DNA from: Pseudomonas sp. dw_358
GTDB taxonomy: Bacteria; Pseudomonadota; Gammaproteobacteria; Pseudomonadales; Pseudomonadaceae
DNA: 64,000 nucleotides
NCBI RefSeq assembly: GCF_018449655.1
Contig: NZ_JAAVUX010000014.1
Location: 1-64,000, forward strand
Direction of reading: 5' to 3'
Below, piece by piece: positions 55,231-63,964 of this stretch (the stretch's first letter is position 1; the number at the start of each line of letters is the position of its first letter). Below the pieces are notes generated by a model. It was not told the origin of the DNA, did not search any database, and was given only the letters and a program-made list of their open reading frames with translations. Position numbers and translations under genes: made by a program.

Positions 55231-55521
55231 CTTGACTGTCCGCGCCCTCAGCAGGCCGACTGGAGCAGCGCGGGAGTGGGGGGAGCGAGGCAGGAAGCCG
55301 AGCTAGCGCTGTAGGCCATGGATGGCCGTACAGCGCGACCCCCACGGAGCGATGCGCAAGGAGGGAACCCGTAGCGCAGCGGAGGGTTCCCTCACTCCAC
55401 AGCGCTCCGTGGGGTCGCGCCGTACGGCCATCCATGGCCTACGGCGCTAGCTCGGCTTCCTGCCTCGCTCCCCCACTCCCGCGCTGTTCCGTTCGGCCTG
55501 CTGAGGGCGCGGACAATCAAG
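55231..55521. repeat. 291 bp near-perfect palindrome
   Basis: Left arm 55231-55351 and right arm 55403-55521 are reverse complements with few mismatches and single-base gaps. The central 51 bp contains a further inverted repeat, GAGGGAACCC with GGGTTCCCTC. RNA or single-stranded DNA from either strand can fold into one long hairpin. Confidence 0.85.
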
Positions 55522-55628
55522 ATCAAAAGCCAGATCAACAGCCGGATCAACGGCCGGATCAACGGCCGGATCAACGGCCAGATCAACGGCCAGATCAACG
55601 GCCAGATCAACGGCCAGATCAACAGCGG
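55521..55628. repeat. 12 bp tandem array, nine units, GATC in each
   Basis: GATC recurs exactly every 12 bp at 55521, 55533, and so on to 55617. Core units read GATCAACGGCCA or GATCAACGGCCG; the first and last units are more divergent. The array directly follows the palindrome and ends at GGATCGTGGCT, the same word that starts the window. Units touch without unique spacers, so it is not a CRISPR array. Confidence 0.9.
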
Positions 55629-55834
55629 ATCGTGGCTAGCGCTTTTAGGCCATGGATGGCCGTACAGCGCGACCCCTACGGAGCGATGCGCAAGGAGGGT
55701 ACCCGCGCGCAACGTAGGGCCAATGCGGGTGCGGAGGCCTTTTGCCTCCTTTTGGCTGGGCCGGCACTCCGGTCTTTCCAAAAGGGAGTCGCTGTAAAAG
55801 CGGCAGCATGCAGGTCGCCAGCCCGCGCTTGAGC

Positions 55835-56800
55835 TCAAGCCATTTCATGATGGGCAATGACCCTCGGGCGCGCAGGCTCAGCCAAGGCTTGCAAGCCAGT
55901 GGCCAAGGACCTGGGCAACTTCAGGGCCAGAAACGACAGCCAGCTGCGCAGGCAGACATCGGCGCGAGAGGACACGCGGCAGCAGGCATGCAAGCCCCTG
56001 GCGTCGAGGTGGTAGCGCGGGAGCACCCGGACCAGGCGCTGGTCTTGCAGGTACTCGGCCGCCACGAAGGCCGGCACGCTGCCGATCCCCAGCCCCGAGC
56101 ACAGTGCATCGACAATCGCTTCTCGACTGTTGACATGAAAGGCTGCGGGCGGCACGTAGACGTTCACCGGCCCGTAGGGCCCTTGGAACGCCCACACGTC
56201 ATCGGGGTTGGCCGGCTCGTCCAGAGGGCTGAGGCATTGATGGCGCACCAGATCTTCCGGCACCGTCGGCAGGCCGTGGCGAGATAGATACTCGGGCGAG
56301 GCACAGAGCACGTTGTAGATGGCCCCGACATTCTGCTGGATCAGCCGGGTGTCGCTGCTGGGCCGTTGGGTGAACACCACATCGAACTCACTTTCGGCCA
56401 CATTGGGCAACGGGTGGTCAAGGGTCACGTCGAACGTCACCTGGGGGTGGCTGTCACGGTATTGGGCAATCAGCGGAATCAGGTGGCGCTTGCCGAAGTC
56501 GCTGCCGGCATGGACCCGCAGGTGCCCTTCGGGTTGCACGTTGCTGTCGACGACGGCGTTGATGGCCTCATCGGCACCGCGAATCACAGCCACGCAATGG
56601 TGCAAAAAAGTCTCGCCGACCGAGGTCATCCGCAAGGCATTGGCGGTGCGGGTCAACAAGACACAGTTAAGGTGCTTCTCCAACCGGGCAATGTGGCGGG
56701 TGACGCTGGCCGGGGTCAGCTCCAACTCACGCGCGGCAGCGTCGAGATTGCCTGAGGCAGCGACGTGCGAAAAAATTCGCATATGGGTCAGCAGGTCCAT
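55835..56800 (-). CDS. LysR-family transcriptional regulator
   Basis: A 321-residue regulator; MDLLTHMRIFSHVAASGNLDAAARELELTPASVTRHIARLE is the LysR HTH of the CrgA/DntR-like branch. ATG 56800 follows AAAGGAGAGCGC, a strong ribosome site; an upstream in-frame ATG lacks one. It lies between the nested repeat and an OprB porin on the same strand, without an obvious divergent target, so its regulon is unknown. Confidence 0.88.
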   Translation of the reverse strand: MDLLTHMRIFSHVAASGNLDAAARELELTPASVTRHIARLEKHLNCVLLTRTANALRMTSVGETFLHHCVAVIRGADEAINAVVDSNVQPEGHLRVHAGSDFGKRHLIPLIAQYRDSHPQVTFDVTLDHPLPNVAESEFDVVFTQRPSSDTRLIQQNVGAIYNVLCASPEYLSRHGLPTVPEDLVRHQCLSPLDEPANPDDVWAFQGPYGPVNVYVPPAAFHVNSREAIVDALCSGLGIGSVPAFVAAEYLQDQRLVRVLPRYHLDARGLHACCRVSSRADVCLRSWLSFLALKLPRSLATGLQALAEPARPRVIAHHEMA

Positions 56801-57020
56801 GCGCTCTCCTTTGTCCATCGGGAATGAATAACACCGCAGCACGCGTGCTGTGATGATTGATTGCATTCACTTTATCAAAGGGTCAAGGCGGCGCGTCATG
56901 GTTAGGGTCAATACTCGGTATTGGTGTTTTGCGGATGAAACTTTTGCCAGAAATCGACCCATGAAAGCCGTTGGCAGGGCTCGAAAACCCCGCACGGCTC
57001 CCTGATCCGTATGGACCGGC

Positions 57021-57040
57021 GCCGGGTCCCGTGACCCGGC
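57021..57040 (-). terminator. GC-rich hairpin after the OprB gene
   Basis: GCCGGGTC and GACCCGGC form a perfect 8 bp stem with a 4 nt loop, about 54 bp beyond the porin stop codon on its strand. No T run follows, so termination is only likely. The rest of 56801-57093 shows no gene. Confidence 0.45.
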
Positions 57041-57093
57041 AACCGAGTAAACGTGGCACGCAGGCCCTGCTCGCTCGGTGTGCAGGCGATCGT

Positions 57094-58461
57094 TTAAAAC
57101 GTCGACTGAAACTGCAACCCCGCCACCACCGCATTCTGCACTTCCCGCACCCCGCCCGGGTGGGCGATGTACTGCAAGTTTGGGCGGATGTTCAGCCATT
57201 GGGTGGCCTGGATGCCGTAATTGAGCTCGATGTCGTACTCGCTGTGCTGCTCTGGCACATAGTCCGCGTCATCATAGCTCAGGCCGTCGTCGGCATTGGC
57301 CGCACGGGCGTTGCGCAAGTATTGCTTGCTGGCGTGCAGGCGGGCCACGGCCAGGCCGAGGGTATCTGTGGGACGAGCGTCGAACGGGCCTTTGTAGACC
57401 AACGCGAGTTTCTGGAAGCTGTCCACTTCGGTGGTCGCCGCATCAAAGCCACTGATGTTGGCGTACAGGGTCAAGCCACGGGAGGCATCGCCATTGACCG
57501 TAGTCAGTTGCTGTTTGCCGATCAGCCACCAGCCATGCTGGCTGTCGTCGCGACGGTAATCGTTGCCGGTGACGGCGGCCGGTTGATTGTCGGCGTCCTT
57601 GTACAAATCATCGGCCTTGGCCGTGCTGTAGTAGTAGCCGACACGGTATTCGCCGGGAAGCTTGCCCAGGGTTGGCGACCACACCAGTTCCACCGGGATG
57701 AGCGCGCCCTGGGTGCCGGCGCCGTTGAGCTTGAAGCCGTTGTTGTTGTCGCCGTAGCGGTCGTTGACGTCGAACACGCCCAGCTGCGCGTACAACTCGT
57801 CACTGAGCGTGTACTTGATCCGCGCGCCCCAGGTGCTGACCGGGCCCTGGGTGACGCTGCCTACGTAGTTGCCCGGCTGGGAGCCGCAGAACGCCAGGTT
57901 TTCGAACAGGCAGTCTTCGACGGCAAAGTCGTCGCCGTAGGAAAATCGACCGCCCTTGATGTTCAGTGCGCCGTCGAAGAAACCTTTGCTGATCCACAAC
58001 TCGGCCAAGCGGGTGATGCTGCCGTTGCCGGAAATCTCCTGGGCCGCCGACAGGCTGCCGGCGCGCGGGTCACTGATGCGGTCGTCGTTGAGGCTGTCGC
58101 CGTTGGTGTTGGACAGCTGGATCATGGCCTGGGCGTTCTGCCAGCCGAACAGCTTCTGCAGGTCGATGGCGGCGCCCAGGGTGAATTGGTCGGCGTAGCG
58201 CGTGGCGTGGCTTTTGTCATACCCGCCATGGCGGTTGCTGGCCACCTCACCCAGGTAGGTGGACTGGATGTCGATACCCTTGTTGGCGAGGTCCGTGCGC
58301 AGGCCGCCCCAGTCGCCGGTCATGGTCGGCGAATCCACGGCAAAGGCGTCGTCGGCCTGCGCGGCAGGAGACAGCGTGCAAACCGCCAGGAGGGCCAGGG
58401 ACAGCGAGTGTTGGCGCAGGCGCGGGTGAAACGGGGTGTAGGCAGGCATGGGGAAGTCCAT
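57094..58461 (-). CDS. OprB-family carbohydrate-selective porin
   Basis: A 455-residue outer-membrane porin. A Sec leader ends at SPAAQADDAF; MTGDWGGLRTDLANKGIDIQSTYLGEVASN is the OprB family's first conserved block, and the C-terminal strand ends in Phe (GLQFQSTF), as expected for BAM-assembled barrels. Two starts, 58461 and 58449, are possible; neither has a clear ribosome site. OprB porins let sugars and related solutes cross the outer membrane. Here it neighbours an IclR regulator and an opine-like ABC operon, which may share its substrate. Confidence 0.88.
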   Translation of the reverse strand: MDFPMPAYTPFHPRLRQHSLSLALLAVCTLSPAAQADDAFAVDSPTMTGDWGGLRTDLANKGIDIQSTYLGEVASNRHGGYDKSHATRYADQFTLGAAIDLQKLFGWQNAQAMIQLSNTNGDSLNDDRISDPRAGSLSAAQEISGNGSITRLAELWISKGFFDGALNIKGGRFSYGDDFAVEDCLFENLAFCGSQPGNYVGSVTQGPVSTWGARIKYTLSDELYAQLGVFDVNDRYGDNNNGFKLNGAGTQGALIPVELVWSPTLGKLPGEYRVGYYYSTAKADDLYKDADNQPAAVTGNDYRRDDSQHGWWLIGKQQLTTVNGDASRGLTLYANISGFDAATTEVDSFQKLALVYKGPFDARPTDTLGLAVARLHASKQYLRNARAANADDGLSYDDADYVPEQHSEYDIELNYGIQATQWLNIRPNLQYIAHPGGVREVQNAVVAGLQFQSTF

Positions 58462-58568
58462 TTGAGGGGGCGGAACTCGACGGGCGTGGATAGCCCGTTC
58501 TTTGAGCAGAAAAAATGTGGATGCGAATCTAACGTATTATTTAATAAGCCGGGATGAACGATTGCTCA

Positions 58569-59390
58569 TCAACTTCCTCCAGACGATGGCGTGCCGAACG
58601 CCTGGGACGGGTAGCGCAGTGTCGGGTCGAACGGATTGATCTGCGGCCCGATGGCCGCCGCCTCGCGCTTGAGCATCGCCACCACCGTGGGCAGACGGTC
58701 CGGCCCTAGACGATCGCTCAAGGTAGCCACGCTCAACGCCGCCACCGCGTGGCCGTTGCGGTCGAGGATCGGCACCGCCAGCCCGGCCATGCCCGGCAGC
58801 ACATTGGTGTTGCGCCCGGCGTAGCCCAGCTCGCGCACCGAGTCGATCTCGGCGCGCAGGAACACTTCGTCGTACAGGTGAATATCCTGCAGCCGCGGCA
58901 AGTTATAGCGGATCACGGTCTCGCGCTCTTCGAAGGGCAGGAACGCCAGGATCGCCAGACTGCCCTGCCCCACGCCGAGGGCCACGCGGCCGCCGATGTC
59001 GCCGGTAAAGGTGCGAATGGGGTATGGGCCTTCGCTGCGATCCAGGCAGATGGCATCGAAGCCGCTGCGCGCCAGCAGAAACAGCGAGTCCCCCAACGAC
59101 GCCGACAGCCGCAGCAGGCTGGGGCGTACCAGTTCGCGCAAATTGCCAGTGTGTCCGGCGCGAGCCGCCAGGGCAAAAAAAGCCAGGCTCAGGCGATAGC
59201 GTTTGCTGCGCGCATCCTGCTCCACCATGCCCTCCTCCACCAGGCTGCGCAGCAGACGATGGGTCGTGGGCTGGGACAAACCGACGGCCAAGGCCAGCTG
59301 CGTGACCTTTTCGCCGCCTTCGGGAACCTCCCCCAGGCTTCGCAACAGGGCAAACAGGCGGGAGACACTGCCAGGTCCGGGTATTGTCAT
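58569..59390 (-). CDS. IclR-family transcriptional regulator
   Basis: A 273-residue regulator with the N-terminal winged HTH (SRLFALLRSLGEV...VTQLALAVGLSQPTTHRLLRSLVEEGMV) and a C-terminal effector domain with LDRSEGPYPIRTFT and GMAGLAVPILDRNGHAVAALSVA. It diverges from the ABC-dehydrogenase operon at 59658 and is its likely regulator; it may also act on the OprB gene behind it. The effector is probably the imported substrate or its product. Confidence 0.9.
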   Translation of the reverse strand: MTIPGPGSVSRLFALLRSLGEVPEGGEKVTQLALAVGLSQPTTHRLLRSLVEEGMVEQDARSKRYRLSLAFFALAARAGHTGNLRELVRPSLLRLSASLGDSLFLLARSGFDAICLDRSEGPYPIRTFTGDIGGRVALGVGQGSLAILAFLPFEERETVIRYNLPRLQDIHLYDEVFLRAEIDSVRELGYAGRNTNVLPGMAGLAVPILDRNGHAVAALSVATLSDRLGPDRLPTVVAMLKREAAAIGPQINPFDPTLRYPSQAFGTPSSGGS

Positions 59391-59438
59391 ATTAAGATTC
59401 CGTTATTTGGTGTTTTATGAGATTTTTTCTAATAGGGA

Positions 59439-59483
59439 TTTCATTCAATGGAATTATATTAAAATAAATACCTTTCAGTGAAA
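59439..59483. promoter_or_regulatory. Two palindromes, candidate IclR operators
   Basis: TTTCATT-C-AATGGAA (59439-59453, one mismatch) and TTTCA-G-TGAAA (59473-59483, perfect) lie in an AT-rich part of the gap between the IclR gene and the ABC operon. Short palindromes with a one-base centre are typical IclR-family sites; assignment is by position. Confidence 0.55.
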
Positions 59484-59657
59484 TAATGGGTTGAGGCCAT
59501 CCTATCTCTCGTCCTACTCTCGGGTCCACCGAGGCGAACGAATAACAAGATCGGCAGCCGGCCCGAGAGCCTGCGCCACGCCCCCCTCGTTGCATTTCTT
59601 CGCCTCTGCCCAACCTCAAAGTGCCCTCGTGGCTGACACATCAGGTGGAACGCGCCC

Positions 59658-60686
59658 ATGGCTTTTCTGCAACTTCAAGGTCTCGCCAAGCATTACGGAT
59701 CGATGCAAGCGGTGGTGGCCACCGACCTCTGCATTGACAAGGGCGAGTTCGTCTCGCTGCTCGGCCCTTCGGGCTGCGGCAAGACCACCACCTTGCAGAT
59801 GATCGCCGGCTTCGTCGACGTCAGCGCCGGACGGATCGTGCTGGACGGCCGCGACATCACCCACGCCAAGCCCAGCAGCCGCGGCCTGGGCGTGGTGTTT
59901 CAGAGCTACGCGCTGTTCCCCCACATGACAGTGCGCGACAACGTTGCCTTCGGCCTGCGCATGCGCAAGGTGGTGGCGGCCGAGATTGCCAGCCGGGTCG
60001 CCCATGTGCTGGCGCTGGTGCGCCTGGCGCCCTTGGCCGAGCGCTACCCGCGAGAATTGTCCGGTGGCCAGCGTCAGCGCGTGGCCCTGGCCCGCGCCCT
60101 GGTGATCGAGCCACCGGTGCTGCTGCTGGACGAGCCGCTGTCCAACCTCGATGCCAACCTGCGCGAAGAAATGCAGTTCGAAATTCGCCGCATCCAGTCC
60201 GAGGTCAACATCACCACGTTGATGGTCACCCACGACCAGGCCGAAGCGTTGTCCATCAGCGACCGGGTGGTGGTGATGCAGGCCGGGCGCGTTACCCAGA
60301 TCGACGAGCCCTACCGCTTGTACGAGCACCCGCGCACGCGCTTCATCTCCGACTTCGTCGGCAAGGCCAACGTGCTGCCCGGTCACACCGATGCCCACGG
60401 GGTGGTGCAGGTCCAGACCGGTGCCGACCAAGGTACGCTGGTGCTCAGCCTGCGCCCGGAGAAAATCCGATTGCAGGCCGCTGGCAGCGGCCGCCTGCCG
60501 GGCCGTGTGCGGCTTCGCTATTTTCTCGGCAGTCAATGGCTGTACCGCGTCGCCACGGACCTGGGCGAGCTCACCGTGGTCCAGCGCAATGACGGCAGCG
60601 CCCCACTGGCGCCGGACACGGCGGTCGGCCTCGACTGGCCGACAGAACTGCTGCGCATTCTGGCTGAAGACGAGGTCCCGGCATGA
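59658..60686 (+). CDS. ABC transporter ATP-binding protein, PotA-like
   Basis: A 342-residue ATPase: Walker A GPSGCGKTT, signature LSGGQRQRVALARAL, Walker B VLLLDEPLSNLDAN, switch His in LMVTHDQAEAL, then a C-terminal regulatory domain (LSLRPEKIRLQ). First gene of an operon in which every junction overlaps or nearly touches; its stop overlaps the next start (ATGA). Confidence 0.93.
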   Translation: MAFLQLQGLAKHYGSMQAVVATDLCIDKGEFVSLLGPSGCGKTTTLQMIAGFVDVSAGRIVLDGRDITHAKPSSRGLGVVFQSYALFPHMTVRDNVAFGLRMRKVVAAEIASRVAHVLALVRLAPLAERYPRELSGGQRQRVALARALVIEPPVLLLDEPLSNLDANLREEMQFEIRRIQSEVNITTLMVTHDQAEALSISDRVVVMQAGRVTQIDEPYRLYEHPRTRFISDFVGKANVLPGHTDAHGVVQVQTGADQGTLVLSLRPEKIRLQAAGSGRLPGRVRLRYFLGSQWLYRVATDLGELTVVQRNDGSAPLAPDTAVGLDWPTELLRILAEDEVPA

Positions 60687-61537
60687 GCCAGAGCCGTCGC
60701 GGTTATCTGCTGTCGACTCCCGCGCTGCTGCTGTTCGGCGCGCTGCTGGTGCTGCCGTTGTGCCTGACGCTGGCACTGTCGTTCAACGTGTTCGACTACA
60801 GCAGCGGGATCAACAACCACGCCTGGACCCTGGATCACTACGGGGCGCTGTTCAACGACCCTTACTTCTACGGCATCTTCTGGCGCACCTTCTGGATCAG
60901 TGCACTGGTGACCCTGCTGTGCGTGTGCATCGGCGTGCCGGAAGCCTACGTGCTGAGCCGCATGGGCACGCCGTGGCGATCGATTTTCCTGATCGTCATC
61001 CTCACCCCGCTGCTGATTTCGGTGGTGGTCCGCGCCTTTGGCTGGAGCCTGCTGCTGGGCGCCGATGGGCTGGTCAACCAGGCCATCCAGGCCCTGGGCG
61101 GGCGCCCGGTGAAACTACTGTACACGCCGTTCTCGGTGATCATCGCGCTGGTTCACGTGATGCTGCCATTCATGATCATTCCGGTGTGGACCTCGCTGCA
61201 CAAGCTCGACCCTGCGGCCGAACAGGCGGCGCTGTCGCTGGGGGCCAGCCAGGCCACCGTGATGCGCCAGGTGGTGTTGCCGCAAGTCATGCCCGGGGTG
61301 CTTTCGGGCACCTTGATCGTCTTCGGCCTGGCCGCCAGTTCCTTCGCCATCCCGGGCCTGCTGGGCGGTCGCCGGCTGAAGATGGTGGCCACCGTGGTGT
61401 ATGACCAGTACCTCTCCGAGCTGAACTGGCCCATGGGCGCAGCCATCGCCGTGGCCCTGCTGCTGGCCAACCTGTTGATCATGCTGTCCTGGAACCGAAT
61501 GGTCGAAGGCCGCTTCAAGCAATCCCTGGGAGATTGA
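60683..61537 (+). CDS. ABC transporter permease, PotB-like
   Basis: A 284-residue permease with six helices; the EAA loop is QAALSLGASQATVMRQVVLPQVMPGV. The start overlaps the ATPase stop by 4 bp. Belongs to the same polyamine/opine class as the other two importers in this window but is clearly a separate system. Confidence 0.9.
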   Translation: MSQSRRGYLLSTPALLLFGALLVLPLCLTLALSFNVFDYSSGINNHAWTLDHYGALFNDPYFYGIFWRTFWISALVTLLCVCIGVPEAYVLSRMGTPWRSIFLIVILTPLLISVVVRAFGWSLLLGADGLVNQAIQALGGRPVKLLYTPFSVIIALVHVMLPFMIIPVWTSLHKLDPAAEQAALSLGASQATVMRQVVLPQVMPGVLSGTLIVFGLAASSFAIPGLLGGRRLKMVATVVYDQYLSELNWPMGAAIAVALLLANLLIMLSWNRMVEGRFKQSLGD

Positions 61538-61539
61538 CG

Positions 61540-62334
61540 ATGCCCCGTAACGGCCCGCTCGCGCTGTCCTTTCATGCCCTGGTGGTGGTGTTCATGCTGG
61601 CCCCGCTGGGGGTGGTCTGCCTGGTGGCGTTCACCCCGGACAACACCCTGACCCTGCCCACCCACGGTTTTTCCCTGCGCTGGTTTCGCGCCGTGTTCGA
61701 ACGGGCGGACTTCATCGACTCGTTTTACAACAGCCTGGTACTGGCGTTCATTGCCGCCAGCCTCGCCACCCTGATCGCCGTGCCCGCCGCGCTGGCCATC
61801 ACTCGCTATCGCTTTCCCGGTCGCGGCGCACTCAATGGGCTGTTTCTGTCGCCGATCATCATTCCGCACCTCGTGCTGGGGGTGGCGTTGCTGCGGCTGT
61901 TCGCCTTGTTGGGCGTCAACGGCAGCTTCACCTGGCTGGTGTTCGCCCACACCCTGGTGATCACCCCTTACGTGTTGCGACTGGTGCTGGCCTCGGCCGG
62001 GGGCATGGATCGCAGCGTCGAGCACGCCGCCCAATCCCTCGGTGCCGGGCGCTTCACCCTGTTCCGCCAGGTCACTTTGCCGATGATCCTGCCGGGGGTG
62101 GCCGGCGGCTGGCTGCTGGCATTCATCAACAGTTTCGACGAGGTGACGCTGTCCATCTTCGTCACTTCACCGGCGACGCAAACCCTGCCGGTGCGCATGT
62201 ACGTGTACGCCACCGAATCCATCGACCCGATGATGGCGGCAGTGTCCGCACTGGTGATCGCCTTGACCGCCGTGACCATGATCGTGCTGGACAGGGTGTA
62301 TGGGCTGGACCGCGTACTGGTAGGAAACCACTGA
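61540..62334 (+). CDS. ABC transporter permease, PotC-like
   Basis: A 264-residue permease with six helices; EAA loop EHAAQSLGAGRFTLFRQVTLPMILPGV. ATG 61540 is 7 nt after GGGAG and therefore preferred to the overlapping TTG at 61534. Its TGA shares one base with the next start (TGATG). No binding-protein gene is seen inside the window for this importer; it may follow downstream. Confidence 0.9.
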   Translation: MPRNGPLALSFHALVVVFMLAPLGVVCLVAFTPDNTLTLPTHGFSLRWFRAVFERADFIDSFYNSLVLAFIAASLATLIAVPAALAITRYRFPGRGALNGLFLSPIIIPHLVLGVALLRLFALLGVNGSFTWLVFAHTLVITPYVLRLVLASAGGMDRSVEHAAQSLGAGRFTLFRQVTLPMILPGVAGGWLLAFINSFDEVTLSIFVTSPATQTLPVRMYVYATESIDPMMAAVSALVIALTAVTMIVLDRVYGLDRVLVGNH

Positions 62335-62624
62335 TGGCCCTGTTCAAGCGACTGACCGAAACCCACCGTCCGACGCTGCCTTTCACCCTGGACGGACAGC
62401 CCGCCAGCGGCCTGCTCGGTGATACCGTGCTGACCGCCGTGCTGACCCAGGCCGAGCATCTGCGTGGCAGTGATTTCAGCGCAGCGCCCCGAGCCGGTTT
62501 CTGCCTGATGGGCGCCTGCCAGGATTGCTGGGTGGTGCTCGGCGACGGCCAACGCGTGCGCAGCTGTTCAACCCTGCTGGAAGCCGGGCACAACGTGCGC
62601 CGCGAACCGGGGCGTCAGGTATGA
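62334..62624 (+). CDS. (2Fe-2S)-binding small subunit, HcnA/opine-oxidase-like
   Basis: A 96-residue ferredoxin-like protein with cluster cysteines in FCLMGACQDCWVVLGDGQ and VRSC (C-x4-C-x2-C-x11-C). Small subunits of this kind accompany two flavoprotein subunits in HcnABC-type hydrogen cyanide synthase and in opine, proline and hydroxyproline dehydrogenases. It overlaps its neighbours on both sides, so it should be made in step with the flavoprotein subunits. Confidence 0.9.
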   Translation: MALFKRLTETHRPTLPFTLDGQPASGLLGDTVLTAVLTQAEHLRGSDFSAAPRAGFCLMGACQDCWVVLGDGQRVRSCSTLLEAGHNVRREPGRQV

Positions 62625-63964
62625 GCAGCGTGATTGTCGGCGCCGGCCCGGCGGGGATTCGCGCCGCCCTGACCTTGCTCGAACACGGCGTCAAGCCGGT
62701 GTTGCTGGACGAGGGCTTGCGCGGCGGTGGCCAGATCTACCGCCGCCCGCCTGCCCACTTTCAGCGCAGCGCCACGACCCTGTATGGCTTTGAAGCGCGC
62801 AAGGCGACTGATCTGCACCAAGGGCTCGACCGTCTGGCCGGGCAGTTCGATTACCGCCCTGCCACCCTGGTGTGGAACGCCGAACAGGGCGCACTGGACA
62901 CCGTGTGCGATGGCCGTGGGCGCCGCGTGCCCTATGAACGACTGATCGTGGCCACCGGCGCCACCGATCGGATCCTGCCGGTGCCGGGCTGGACTTTGCC
63001 GGGCGTGTACAGCCTCGGTGCGGCGCAGATTGCCCTCAAATATCAAGGCTGCGCCATTGGCGAACGGGTGGTGCTGGCCGGTAGCGGCCCCTTGCTCTAC
63101 CTGGTGGCCTACCAGTACGCAAAGGCCGGCGCCCGAGTGGTAGCCGTGCTCGACAGCGCCCCCTTCGCCGCGCAGGTCAAGGCCAGTCCGACCCTGCTGC
63201 GGCAACCGCCGACCCTGGCCAAGGGCATGTACTACCGCGCCTGGCTCGCGGCCCACGGCGTTACCGTGCACAACAGCGCAGCACTGCAGGCCATCCAGGG
63301 TGACACGCGGGTGACCGGGCTGAGCTGGAACAACGGCCGTACGCTTGAGTGCGATGCCGTTGCCATTGGCCACGGGCTGCGCAGCGAGACCCAATTGGCC
63401 GACCTGCTGGGCTGTGCCTTTACCTGGAGCCCGCTGAACCGCAGTTGGCTGCCAAACCGCGATGCCTACGGCCGCAGCACCGTGCCTGGCGTCTACCTGG
63501 CGGGCGACGGTGCCGGGATCATGGGCGCCGACGCGGCTGAGAGGGCCGGTGAACTGGCCGCCCTGAGCGTGCTGCGTGACAGTGGCGTGGCTGTGGACGA
63601 TCAGCGCGTCGAGGCACTGACACGGCAATTGGCCGATATCCAGCGTTTTCGTCATGGCCTGGAAAGTGCCTTTCCCTTTCCCACCCGGTGGAGCGATCAG
63701 GTCACCGACAGCACCTTGATCTGCCGCTGCGAAGAAGTCAGCGCGGGGGAGATTAGGCACGTAGTGCGCGAAGGGCATTGGGAGATCAATCGAGTCAAGG
63801 CCCATTGCCGGGTAGGCATGGGCCGCTGCCAGGGACGCATGTGCGGCTCTGCTGCCGCCGAGATCATCGCCCGCTGCAGTGGGCGCGCCATTGACGAGAT
63901 TGGCCGATTGCGGGCGCAGGCACCGATCAAGCCGCTGCCGTTCGGCCTGGAGAGTGAAGCATGA
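62621..63964 (+). CDS. FAD/NAD(P)-binding subunit, HcnB/opine-oxidase A-like
   Basis: A 447-residue flavoprotein. SSVIVGAGPAGIRAALTLLEHG is the FAD fold, GGGQIYRRPP a family hallmark, RLIVATGATDRILPVPGW the second conserved block, and VYLAGDGAGIMGADAAERAGELAA the C-terminal FAD contact. A BFD-like cysteine set (CRCEEV ... HCRVGMGRCQGRMCG) binds a further Fe-S cluster. ATG 62621 overlaps the 2Fe-2S gene stop. Likely the electron-transfer subunit of a membrane-linked amine/opine dehydrogenase. Confidence 0.9.
   Translation: MSSVIVGAGPAGIRAALTLLEHGVKPVLLDEGLRGGGQIYRRPPAHFQRSATTLYGFEARKATDLHQGLDRLAGQFDYRPATLVWNAEQGALDTVCDGRGRRVPYERLIVATGATDRILPVPGWTLPGVYSLGAAQIALKYQGCAIGERVVLAGSGPLLYLVAYQYAKAGARVVAVLDSAPFAAQVKASPTLLRQPPTLAKGMYYRAWLAAHGVTVHNSAALQAIQGDTRVTGLSWNNGRTLECDAVAIGHGLRSETQLADLLGCAFTWSPLNRSWLPNRDAYGRSTVPGVYLAGDGAGIMGADAAERAGELAALSVLRDSGVAVDDQRVEALTRQLADIQRFRHGLESAFPFPTRWSDQVTDSTLICRCEEVSAGEIRHVVREGHWEINRVKAHCRVGMGRCQGRMCGSAAAEIIARCSGRAIDEIGRLRAQAPIKPLPFGLESEA

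Larger units (their letters stand above)
55080..55803. repeat. Nested composite inverted repeat
   Basis: The outer arms are related blocks in opposite orientation: about 55080-55165 (minus) and 55716-55803 (plus), each containing AGGGCCAATGCGGG...CGGAG and an AAAAGGGAGTCGC end. Between them lie a large palindrome and a tandem array (listed separately). The word block AGGCCATGGATGGCCGTACAGC occurs at 55312 and 55646 in direct orientation and inverted at about 55420. The plus-strand outer block is the same as that at 69-156 of the window. No transposase is present; it is a non-autonomous dispersed repeat. Confidence 0.8.

Noticed and set aside
55521..55628. Possible CRISPR array
   Set aside because: Units are 12 bp, contiguous, without spacers, and no cas genes are present.
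55434..55832. Reading frames of 70-150 residues in the nested repeat
   Set aside because: They follow the 12 bp tandem units and palindrome arms and appear on both strands, as repeat sequence does.
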